Positions 1 to 5,809 of a DNA stretch of 6,160 nt are shown here, piece by piece. This stretch comes from Deltaproteobacteria bacterium (GTDB lineage: Bacteria; Desulfobacterota; Desulfobacteria; Desulfobacterales; Desulfatirhabdiaceae). A program made the position numbers and the translations under genes. The stretch is from assembly GCA_026388755.1 (NCBI GenBank), contig JAPLJE010000076.1, positions 1-6,160 on the forward strand, written 5' to 3'. The notes below the pieces were generated by a model. That model searched no databases. It worked only from the letters and a program-made list of their open reading frames with translations, and had not been told where the DNA came from. Position 1 is the first letter of the stretch. Every line of letters starts with the position of its first letter.

Positions 1-497
1 CCCGTCAGCCCGAACAGGTGCGTGCGTTTCGCGACACCTGGAAGTTGGGCATCCATTCCTATCTGGCCTATCTGAGGGATCGTTTGACAGTGGCCAGGGA
101 TCTGTTGACCGAGACCGGCACCGTTTTTGTCCAGATCGGGGATGAGAATGTGCATCTGGTGCGGTGTATTATGGATGAAGTGTTTGGCAGTGAGAACTTT
201 GTGGCACTCATTAATTATAGATCAATGATGCCGCTGGCCTCTGGCCAGATTGAGTCAGTTTATGACTATGTTGTTTGGTATGCGAAACAGAAAGAGCATC
301 TCAAATATCGAAATATCTGGATGCCAAAATCTGTAGGTGGTAGTTCAGAGTTCGTCTTGGCTGACACTCCTGACGGAAGCTATCGCCGATTAAACAGAGA
401 TGAAGTTAGCAATATTCAAAAAACACTTGCGGGGAAACATTCAAGCCTGTTCAAGGAAAAAGTTGTCGCACAACATCTGAGGGTGTCAAACGGCTGA
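1..497 (+). pseudogene. N-terminal-side fragment of a type III Mod-like DNA methyltransferase (5' end outside window, frameshifted at 3' end)
   Basis: This is the upstream piece of a DNA methyltransferase of the beta class, which transfers a methyl group from SAM to a base in a specific DNA site. The frame is open from base 3 (RQPEQVRAFRDTW), so the gene begins before the window and the GTG at 18 is not its true start. The stretch LGIHSYLAYLRDRL, then TGTVFVQIGDENVHLVR and MDEVFGSENF, is typical of Mod-type enzymes just after the DPPY catalytic motif, which must lie upstream and is not seen. The part after about residue 65 corresponds to the variable target-recognition region. The frame ends at a TGA (495-497), while homologous coding continues in another frame. 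Family assignment rests on my recall of family sequences; confidence in the methyltransferase call is high. Confidence 0.8.
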
Positions 498-1148
498 TTG
501 CAGCGAATCGCATTTTCAAACTGGGTGACAAACTATATTACAAACTGTATCATAGTGATTTTGGCTTCACTTCTCTCGAAAACTCTTGGTCAGACACGAT
601 TGCATTCGAGGAAAAGTCCTACGTTGTGCAAACCACTACTACGATTGTGAAACGCTGCATTCTGATGACCACTGACCCCGGCGATCTCGTCCTCGACCCC
701 ACCTGTGGGAGCGGCACCACGGCTTATGTCGCGGAGCAGTGGGGCCGGCGCTGGATTACCTGCGACACCAGTCGCGTCGCCCTGGCACTGGCGCGCACCC
801 GCCTGATGGCCGCCAAATATCCCTACTATCTGCTGGCAGACTCAACCGAAGGTATCAAGAAAGAAACGGAGCTGACCGGCAAAAGACCGCCCGAATACCA
901 GACGGAAAACGACATCCGGAAAGGCTTTGTTTACAAGCGGGTGCCACATGTTACGCTTAAATCCATTGCAAACAACCCAGATATCCGGGAAGTCATGACC
1001 CGCAAGCAGATCGACGCCGCCATCGCCCGCCATGCCGACACCGAAACGCAGTACGACCATCCTTACGAAGACAACAAGCGGGTACGGGTCTGCGGGCCGT
1101 TCTCTGTGGAAAGCCTGTCGCCGCACAGAGTGAATTGTGATCAATTGC

Positions 1149-1224
1149 CAGTGGCCATTGAACAGGGTGCAGAGGTCAGTGAACAGAAAAAGGGCCAATC
1201 CAGACAAACCACTGACAACTATTC
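1149..1224 (+). repeat. In-frame repeat-like insert A in the methyltransferase
   Basis: Two 17-base units (1149-1165 and 1170-1186) match at 14 of 17 positions with a 21-base period, which is seven codons. GGTCAGTGAACAG (1174-1186) recurs almost exactly in insert B. GTCAGTG at 1175-1181 and CACTGAC at 1210-1216 form a 7-base inverted repeat. The encoded segment (LPVAIEQGAEVSEQ to TTDNYS) falls between conserved family blocks and looks like a loop expansion, not a conserved domain. Confidence 0.6.
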
Positions 1225-1373
1225 CGAATTTGTCTCCATGATTCTGGACAACATCAAGAAAGCGGGCGTACAGAACACCAAAAAAAGCGAGCGGCTGACA
1301 TTTGACACCCTGGATGTGTTTCCAGGGCAATGGATTCATGCCGCAGGCACATACACGGAGAAAGTGGCCGGGG

Positions 1374-1456
1374 ATCAGTTGCAGGCGGTCAGTGAGCAGG
1401 GGGCAGGGGAGGGTGGGCGCAAAACTGGCCACTATTCACTTGCCACTGACCATTCC
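1374..1456 (+). repeat. In-frame repeat-like insert B in the methyltransferase
   Basis: GGTCAGTGAGCAG at 1387-1399 matches insert A at 12 of 13 bases and is read in the same frame (VSEQ in both). GGTCAGTG (1387-1394) and CACTGACC (1444-1451) form an 8-base inverted repeat around a 49-base G-rich centre. The segment encodes low-complexity peptide (DQLQAVSEQGAGEGG, then HYSLATDHS) just before the conserved RRVAVSIGPE block. The peptide style resembles intergenic GTCAGTG/CACTGAC-type repeats that are read through in many genomes; that link is from memory. Confidence 0.6.
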
Positions 1457-1684
1457 CAACCGGCCACGGTACGCCGCGTGGCCGTTTCCATCGGCCCGGA
1501 GAATGGCACTGTCGGCCCGCAACAGGTGAAGGAAGCGGCCAAGGAAGCGGTGCAGGGCGTGGGTTTCGATATGCTCGTTGTCTGCGGATTCGCCTTTGAC
1601 CCGCACGTTGCCGAAGAGGTGAAACGCTACGGCAAGCTGACCGTGCTGCCCACCCGAATGAACCCGGATCTGTACATGGGCGAT

Positions 1685-1700
1685 AAAAAAAAAAAAAAAA
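1685..1700 (+). repeat. Mononucleotide run of 16 A inside coding sequence
   Basis: Sixteen consecutive A encode five lysines plus the first base of a threonine codon (GDKKKKKTGAG) and keep the downstream conserved block GNLFMVFGEPD in frame. The position corresponds to a variable loop before a conserved beta strand. Such a run is prone to replication slippage, to polymerase slippage during transcription, and to sequencing error. A change of one base would remove the last ~137 residues. Confidence 0.9.
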
Positions 1701-1756
1701 CCGGGGCAGGCAATCTCTTTATGGTCTTTGGCGAGCCGGATGTGGAAATACAAAGC

Positions 1757-1786
1757 ATCCAATCCGTGAACAATCAATCCGTGAAT
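1757..1786 (+). repeat. Two in-frame copies of a 15-base tandem repeat
   Basis: The units 1757-1771 and 1772-1786 agree at 12 of 15 bases and encode IQSVN and NQSVN. They sit in the loop between GEPDVEI and the conserved VIEIKGVDVYDPTTG block, so they look like a third, unrelated loop expansion in the same C-terminal domain. Confidence 0.65.
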
Positions 1787-2113
1787 CAAATCGTTATAGA
1801 GATCAAGGGCGTGGATGTTTACGATCCGACTACCGGGCAGATTCGCAGCGCCTCCACCGACGACATTGCTTGCTGGTTCATCGACACCGACTATAACGGC
1901 GAGAGCTTTTTCGTGCGTCACGCTTACTTCACCGGGGCTGATGAACCCTACGACAAGCTCAAACGGGCACTGCGGGCCGATATCGACGAAGCTGCCTGGA
2001 GAAGTCTCTATCGAACGATCAGCCGCCCGTTCGATAAACCCGGGACCGGCAAGATCGCTGTAAAGGTCATCAATCACTACGGCGACGAGGTGCTGAAGGT
2101 ATTTGAAATGTAA

Positions 2114-2366
2114 AAATTGCTGTTTTATATTGGACGGGGGAAATAAGGGACCCTTTAATTATTTATATTTGAAATCTGTAAAGTTCCTGACACGAATCTG
2201 CCATGTCAAGACAAGTCAAATTGGATTGTCATCGAGTGCTGCATCAAATTGTTTTTCAAAAGCTGGAGACAACGCAATTCTTTTCTGAATTCCAACCGTA
2301 TGAGAAAATTTAAAAATGATAAGTCTTCGGCAAATGCTGTTTAACTCTGTGTCCGTTTTTATTTGA
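2114..2366. other. AT-rich spacer without a supportable gene
   Basis: Base composition drops sharply after the methyltransferase stop (about 32% G+C over 2101-2160, counted by eye). The only open frames are short, have no ribosome-binding site, and resemble nothing I recognise. A reverse-strand frame ends with SPAFEKQFDAALDDNPI at about 2218 but has no start codon. I see no convincing terminator hairpin with a T tract after 2113. The stretch probably records a deletion or insertion scar between the methyltransferase and the ATPase remnant. Confidence 0.5.
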
Positions 2367-2549
2367 CCACATCACCGAGATTATACCGAGACCCTGGTGA
2401 AGCGAGATGCACGACATCTTGCCCGCATCAGCACGCTGGAAACATTGTCCCGCCTGCTCTTGCTGGCTGCCGGTCAAACATCGCGGCTTCTCAAAGTTGC
2501 CGAACTGTCTTCACTTTTTCAGTTAAGCCGCTCTGCCATTCTGCGATAA
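2367..2549 (+). pseudogene. Remnant of an AAA/DUF4143-type ATPase (middle segment only)
   Basis: The frame opened after a TGA at 2364-2366 reads HHRDYTETLVKRDARHLARI, then LETLSRLLLLAAGQTSRLLKVAEL and LSRSAILR before a TAA at 2547-2549. This matches the linker region of DUF4143-type predicted ATPases (pattern YIxTLVxRDVxDIAxI ... LxRLLxLLAAxTxxLLNVAEL). That region follows the P-loop domain and precedes the C-terminal nuclease-like domain. No start codon with a ribosome-binding site, no Walker A or B motif and no C-terminal domain are present, so only about 60 of an expected ~400 codons survive. A further piece, TVLSHVIF, in another frame near 2551-2574 may continue the homology after a frameshift, but it is short. 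Family members often travel in defence or mobile regions, which fits the neighbouring broken methyltransferase. Confidence 0.6.
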
Positions 2550-2567
2550 GGACGGTCTTGAGTCACG

Positions 2568-2774
2568 TTATTTTTTGCAGGTGGAAAGCCCGATAACAGA
2601 ATAAAGCGGGCAAAAACCTACGAAACTGGTAATGATAAATATGATTGCAAAAATACCTAGCACAGTGGCAGTCAACCCTGAAAGATTGCCATTGAAGTAC
2701 AAAACAGCGATCACAACAGCAATCACGATACGTATGGCACGGTCCAGCGTTCCCATGTTCTTTTCAAATTTCAT
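2568..2774 (-). CDS. DUF2892 (YgaP-like) small inner-membrane protein
   Basis: This 68-residue protein of the DUF2892 family starts KNMGTLDRAIRIVIA, has two predicted transmembrane helices (about residues 12-31 and 34-52), and ends with the characteristic VGFCPLYSVIGLSTC. The family is found alone or attached to rhodanese domains, as in E. coli YgaP; its general function is unknown. The two cysteines (C54 and C66) lie after the second helix. The ATG at 2774 is well supported by GGAG about 7 bases upstream on the minus strand (seen as ctcc at 2782-2785). It is the last gene of the minus-strand cluster, 23 bases after the preceding small open frame. Its 3' end is convergent with the ATPase remnant. 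Confidence 0.85.
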   Translation of the reverse strand: MKFEKNMGTLDRAIRIVIAVVIAVLYFNGNLSGLTATVLGIFAIIFIITSFVGFCPLYSVIGLSTCKK

Positions 2775-2797
2775 TGAATTATCTCCTTCATGTTTGA

Positions 2798-2989
2798 TTA
2801 ATGGGTGAGGGCTTGAATGATCAGGGCCAACCCGGTGGCTATCCCGATACAGATCAAGCAGACTATAACCAATTTAAGCAGTTTGCTTTTCGTGTCAACC
2901 TTAAGTTTTTCACGATTTTCCGAGCTCAGCCACGTGCCGTTCGTAGATATCGTAATTTGCCCTGAGAATTTCCGGAATCGGCAGTTCAT
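2798..2989 (-). CDS. Putative small single-helix membrane protein, start uncertain
   Basis: The reliable part is the last ~37 codons: EKLKVDTKSKLLK followed by a hydrophobic helix (LVIVCLICIGIATGLALIIQA) and a TAA at 2798. The family is not recognised. The first ATG in frame (2989) lies 80 bases inside the reductase gene and has no ribosome-binding site, and the first ~26 residues are just a shifted reading of the reductase tail. A GTG at 2913-2911 overlaps the reductase TGA in the classic coupled GTGA arrangement but is out of frame by one base. One extra A in the A5 run right after it would give a 38-residue protein beginning MKKLKVDTKSKLLK. Either the gene is frameshifted, the sequence has an error, or an atypical start is used. 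It sits between the reductase and the DUF2892 gene and is probably co-transcribed with both. Confidence 0.4.
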   Translation of the reverse strand: MNCRFRKFSGQITISTNGTWLSSENREKLKVDTKSKLLKLVIVCLICIGIATGLALIIQALTH

Positions 2990-3395
2990 AGGGGCAGCGT
3001 TCGATGCAAGTGTTGCAATCCTCGCATGACTTCACACTTTCCATCGCCTCCCGCAAAAATTCGGTCGCGACAACGGGCGACATCCTGGATGCTACGATCC
3101 TGTAACCCATGGCCGGTGTGATCATGACGCCGTTCGGACACGGCTGACAGTATTCACAGCGGCGGCAAAACTGTTTGCCAAGCTCCGAACGGTATTTTTC
3201 CATGAGTTGTTCATCGCTTGCCGTCAGCCGGTTCGGACTTTCATAAAAAGAGACGACCTGATCCACCGCATCGACGGAATCAAAGCCGGGAATGGGAATC
3301 ACATCCGGATACTGACGCAGATACTTGAAGGCGATATCAGCATTGTCAATCATTCCACCGGCGAACGGTTTCATCGCCAGAATCCCCAGATCCAT
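2910..3395 (-). CDS. C-terminal half of a [4Fe-4S] aldo/keto reductase (split by an in-frame stop)
   Basis: This 161-codon frame directly continues the upstream half in the same reading frame after a TAA. It begins MDLGILAMKPFAGG, a conserved strand of the aldo/keto reductase barrel, and includes VIPIPGFDSVDAVDQ, which helps bind the nucleotide cofactor. The tail has two cysteine clusters: CRRCEYCQPCP (local cysteines 77, 80, 83, 86) and CEDCNTCIERCP (124, 127, 130, 134). Both are typical iron-sulfur ligands of the ferredoxin-like extension in this reductase subfamily, and suggest electron transfer to or from another redox partner. All eight cysteines are intact. No ribosome-binding site of its own is obvious, so expression would need reinitiation at the ATG touching the TAA, or readthrough. 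The TGA at 2910 overlaps a possible GTG of the next frame. Confidence 0.8.
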   Translation of the reverse strand: MDLGILAMKPFAGGMIDNADIAFKYLRQYPDVIPIPGFDSVDAVDQVVSFYESPNRLTASDEQLMEKYRSELGKQFCRRCEYCQPCPNGVMITPAMGYRIVASRMSPVVATEFLREAMESVKSCEDCNTCIERCPYELPIPEILRANYDIYERHVAELGKS

Positions 3396-3944
3396 TTAAC
3401 GCGCTGTTTTGTGCAGATCCTCTCTTGCGGCATCCTCGATAAAATTGAATGGAAACTGAATGCTGCTGAACAGACCGGTTTTGACCAGTTTCACAGCCAT
3501 CGGCAGACTGTGGGAAGTAACGCCGACAAATCTTATCTTGCCTTCGTCCCGGGCCTTGAACACCGCCTCCAGCACCCCACCCGGCGCCGCAACCTCATTC
3601 CAGTCCATTTCCTGGGCGATTTGATGCAACTGGTATAAATCGATATAATCCGTCTTCAGCATGCGCAAACTGTTTTCCAGGTCCAGTATGGCGCTTTGGG
3701 CGTCACGTTTGAGCGTTTTGGTTGCGATAACGACTTTTTCCCGGATGCCGCCCTCAAAGGCACACCCCATTTTCTCTTCACTATCCCGGTAAGCATTGGC
3801 AGTATCATAAAAGATGATTCCCCGGTCATAGCCGCGTCGAAGCACTTTCACCGCCGCGTCCCGGCTGAGACGGATGATGGGAATGCCGCCAAAACCCAGT
3901 TCAGAAATTGTCAAATCCGTTTTTCCAAAACGTACATTGCGCAT
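3396..3944 (-). CDS. N-terminal half of a [4Fe-4S] aldo/keto reductase (ends at a premature TAA)
   Basis: This 182-codon half of an NADPH-type aldo/keto reductase starts MRNVRFGKTDLTISELGFGG. The catalytic tetrad is complete within it: D47 and Y52 (FYDTANAY), K76 (IATKT) and H107 (LYQLH). I chose the ATG at 3944 because AGGGGGAA lies about 5 bases upstream and the family consensus begins there; a longer TTG start at 4022 has no family support. The frame stops at TAA (3398-3396) after FIEDAAREDLHKTAR, where the family continues with a residue such as E, K or Q. Each of those is one base change from TAA, so this is most simply a nonsense mutation. A half barrel without the second part would not be expected to fold into an active enzyme. 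The full gene would be 344 codons, a normal length for this subfamily. Transcription likely starts at the promoter at 4047-4074. Confidence 0.85.
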   Translation of the reverse strand: MRNVRFGKTDLTISELGFGGIPIIRLSRDAAVKVLRRGYDRGIIFYDTANAYRDSEEKMGCAFEGGIREKVVIATKTLKRDAQSAILDLENSLRMLKTDYIDLYQLHQIAQEMDWNEVAAPGGVLEAVFKARDEGKIRFVGVTSHSLPMAVKLVKTGLFSSIQFPFNFIEDAAREDLHKTAR

Positions 3945-4046
3945 ATATTCCCCCTGAAAGATTTTCGTTGTTATCCCCAATGGTTTCCCGGAATGAACCG
4001 GTGCCGGCTGTTTCAAGCTCAAGCGGGTGACCTGTTTTTATGATGC

Positions 4047-4074
4047 AGTATAGCAAAGAGCAGGTGATTGTCAA
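4047..4074 (-). promoter_or_regulatory. Sigma-70-like promoter for the reductase cluster
   Basis: On the minus strand, TTGACA (4074-4069) is followed after exactly 16 bases by TATACT (4052-4047). The -35 box is perfect and the -10 box is one base from consensus. Transcription would begin near 4040, giving a leader of about 96 bases before the ATG at 3944. Nothing in the leader is recognisable as a riboswitch. Confidence 0.7.
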
Positions 4075-4180
4075 ATCAGGGCAAATAAACGCTCTTTATA
4101 TATTTATAGTCAGCAAAAATTCTGATAAGAATCAGCTATGCCAAGGATGGATGTTTGTATTGAGTAGAAGGGGAAATTGA
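4075..4180 (+). promoter_or_regulatory. Leader region of the 5'-nucleotidase, with a small inverted repeat
   Basis: The region is AT-rich with TATA-like boxes at 4099-4110 (TATATT, TATAGT), but no convincing -35 box at normal spacing, so no promoter is called. CTGAT (4122-4126) and ATCAG (4131-4135) form a perfect 5-base inverted repeat with a 4-base centre that could be an operator half-site pair. This is weak evidence. GAAGGGG at 4167-4173 is a good ribosome-binding site for the ATG at 4181. Confidence 0.4.
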
Positions 4181-5782
4181 ATGAAAAAATTACGATTGTT
4201 ATCAGTTTCAATTGTCGTCATTTTCATGATGGCCGGGTGTGGCGGTTTATGTGCTTATAAACCGAGTCATGTCGAAAATTCATTGGTTGTTCTTCATACA
4301 AATGACCACCATGGTCATCCGCTGGCATTTATCGATAATGCCTGTCCGGAACAGGGAGGACTTCCTGCTCGTGCCACTCTGGTAAATGATGTCAGAGGTG
4401 AATTTCAGAATGTCCTGGTTCTTGATGCAGGCGATTTGAATACGGGAAGACCTGAATCCAATTTTTTTAAAGCAAAACCGGATATCCAGGGATACAACTA
4501 TATTCAATACGATGCCATGGCCATTGGAAATCATGAGTTTGATCTGAACATGACGGGTATGCAAGAGCAGATTAAAGCCTCGGAATTTCCATGGTTATGC
4601 GCCAATGCAAAAAAGAACGGTCAGTATCTTGATAATATTAAACCTTATATCATTAAAGATTATAAAGGATTCAGAGTCGCCGTGCTTGGACTTGTTTCAG
4701 CCCAAACAGCCATTACCGGGAATCCGGAAAATATTATGGGAATCACTTTTGAAGATGAAGTTAAAGTTGCCCTGGAACTGGTTCCTGAATTGAAGAAAAA
4801 AGCAGATATCGTTATAGCGCTCGTTCATATGGGAATTTTTGAAGATGGGTCCCTGGGTTCGAAAAGACTGGCTGCTAAAGTACCGGGAATTGCCCTTGTG
4901 ATCGATGGTCATACCCATACCGAGATAGAAAAACCAATTATGATCAAAAATGAAATTACGGGTAAAGAGGTTGGGATTGTTCAGGCAAAATACTGGGGTC
5001 TATACATGGGTAAGGCGTTGATCCGATTTTCGAACGGCGAGGTGACGGACCTTGAATGGACTCCGATTCCCGTTAATGTTAAAACAAGAGAGAAAAAAGA
5101 GGGTAAAGATGTTTTTCATTTTGTCGGCAAGGAAATTAAAGAGGATCCCGTGCTGCTTGCCGCCCTGAAACCGTATCAAGAAGAGGTCGAAAAGGCATTA
5201 AGCGAGGTGATCGGGTCGGCTGACGAACCTTTTTTATATGATATGAGCAGAGAGCAGGAAACAGCATTGGGTGACATTATTGCGGATTCACAGCTATGGT
5301 ACATGAAAAAAATGGGATTTGACATTGCTTTTGCTTTTCAGAATGGCGGCGGTATCCGTGCGACATTAGGTGCCGGTGAAATTAAAAAGAAAGCAATACA
5401 TGAAGTTCTTCCTTTTGATAACTCCATCTGCGTGGTTTCGCTGAAAGGCTCCGATGTGATCTCCCTTTTCAACAAGGCGTCCGGGAATGTTGGTAAAGGC
5501 GCAATGCCTCAGGTTTCCGAAGGTGTGACCTTTACGATTTATAAAGCATCCGGGTCCGTGGATAATCTGCTGATTGGCCGGCAACCGGTTGACCCGCTAA
5601 AAACATATAAAATTGCCCTGAGTTCATACCTTGCGGCGGGTGGTGACGGATATGACATATTTAAAAAGCATGTGGAATTCTATGATTCATCAATGATGCA
5701 ACGAGACGTATTTATGGAATATGTGATCAGTCTGGGCGGGAAGATTGCTCCAAAAACTTATAACAGAATCACAATTAAATAA
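4181..5782 (+). CDS. 5'-nucleotidase lipoprotein, UshA/NadN-like metallophosphatase
   Basis: This 533-residue enzyme is predicted to hydrolyse extracellular nucleotides (or nucleotide sugars or NAD) to nucleosides and phosphate, outside the inner membrane. A lipoprotein signal precedes MAGC, with the lipidated cysteine at C20. The N-terminal metallophosphatase domain shows NDHHGH (D42, H44), DAGD (D85), GNHEFD (N117; catalytic dyad H118/D121), LVHMG (H216) and DGHTHT (H244, H246), so the full two-metal site is present. The C-terminal 5'-nucleotidase domain shows the substrate-binding NGGGIRATL (388-396) and AAGGDGYDIF (485-494). Length fits the family. The start is fixed by GAAGGGG 7 bases upstream and by the signal peptide. 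The gene stands alone, divergent from the reductase cluster, and is visibly richer in A+T than its neighbours. Exact substrate cannot be told from sequence. Confidence 0.93.
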   Translation: MKKLRLLSVSIVVIFMMAGCGGLCAYKPSHVENSLVVLHTNDHHGHPLAFIDNACPEQGGLPARATLVNDVRGEFQNVLVLDAGDLNTGRPESNFFKAKPDIQGYNYIQYDAMAIGNHEFDLNMTGMQEQIKASEFPWLCANAKKNGQYLDNIKPYIIKDYKGFRVAVLGLVSAQTAITGNPENIMGITFEDEVKVALELVPELKKKADIVIALVHMGIFEDGSLGSKRLAAKVPGIALVIDGHTHTEIEKPIMIKNEITGKEVGIVQAKYWGLYMGKALIRFSNGEVTDLEWTPIPVNVKTREKKEGKDVFHFVGKEIKEDPVLLAALKPYQEEVEKALSEVIGSADEPFLYDMSREQETALGDIIADSQLWYMKKMGFDIAFAFQNGGGIRATLGAGEIKKKAIHEVLPFDNSICVVSLKGSDVISLFNKASGNVGKGAMPQVSEGVTFTIYKASGSVDNLLIGRQPVDPLKTYKIALSSYLAAGGDGYDIFKKHVEFYDSSMMQRDVFMEYVISLGGKIAPKTYNRITIK

Positions 5783-5787
5783 ATGAG

Positions 5788-5809
5788 GGTTATGACCTAG
5801 GGGTCAACC
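5788..5809. terminator. Possible bidirectional stem-loop between convergent genes
   Basis: TGACC (5793-5797) pairs with GGTCA (5802-5806) around a TAGG loop, and GGT (5788-5790) can pair with ACC (5807-5809) across a 2-base bulge. The hairpin sits between the nucleotidase stop (5782) and the opposing gene's stop (5804-5806), which it overlaps. There is no T tract on either side, so intrinsic termination is uncertain. Confidence 0.35.

Larger units (their letters stand above)
410..2113 (+). pseudogene. C-terminal part of the same Mod-like DNA methyltransferase (SAM-binding motif plus long C-terminal domain)
   Basis: This is the downstream piece of the broken methyltransferase, in a different frame from the first piece and open from base 410 after a TAG. 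A GTG at 626 could start a 495-residue product, but homologous sequence (EGVKRLIAANRIFKLGDKLYY, then YVVQTTTTIVKRC) begins well upstream, so it is not an independent gene. The SAM-binding motif DPTCGSGTT lies at 695-721, followed by WGRRWITCDTSRVALALAR. Motif I downstream of the recognition region is the beta-class order. The C-terminal domain has GFDMLVVCGFAFDPHV, GNLFMVFGEPD, GVDVYDPTTG, STDDIACWFIDTDYNGESFF and a conserved end, INHYGDEVLKVFEM. Three loops hold repeat-like inserts and a lysine run is coded by A16. Alone it lacks the DPPY motif, so it is probably inactive. No restriction/helicase subunit follows. Confidence 0.8.

Noticed and set aside
842..2077. Two long reverse-strand open frames (196 and 213 codons) opposite the methyltransferase
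   Set aside because: They mirror the conserved coding of the forward strand, have no family resemblance or ribosome-binding site, and are expected by chance opposite GC-rich coding sequence.
2137..2155. Near-palindrome around GGGACCC as a terminator for the methyltransferase
   Set aside because: The arms are separated by a single base, which cannot form a hairpin loop, and no T tract follows directly.
2103..2288. 61-codon forward frame overlapping the methyltransferase stop
   Set aside because: It overlaps the end of a conserved gene, has no ribosome-binding site, and the peptide resembles nothing I recognise.
2218..2366. Reverse-strand frame of about 50 codons ending SPAFEKQFDAALDDNPI
   Set aside because: The peptide looks protein-like at its end, but it has no ATG or GTG start and no ribosome-binding site; chance in AT-rich DNA is sufficient.
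2363..2596. 77-codon forward frame in the spacer
   Set aside because: The ATPase homology lies in a different frame (2367-2549), so most of this frame is a shadow; only its last part may match after a frameshift.
3396..3398. Recoding of the TAA in the reductase
   Set aside because: Known stop-codon recoding in bacteria uses TGA (selenocysteine) or TAG (pyrrolysine). The TAA does not stand at a catalytic position, so a nonsense mutation or error is more likely.
3207..4043. Forward-strand open frames opposite the aldo/keto reductase (143 and 115 codons)
   Set aside because: They are antisense shadows of a clearly recognised reverse-strand gene with all catalytic motifs in place.
4068..4110. 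Forward promoter using TTGTCA at 4068-4073
   Set aside because: The nearest -10-like boxes are more than 20 bases away, outside the normal spacing; this element fits the reverse-strand promoter better.
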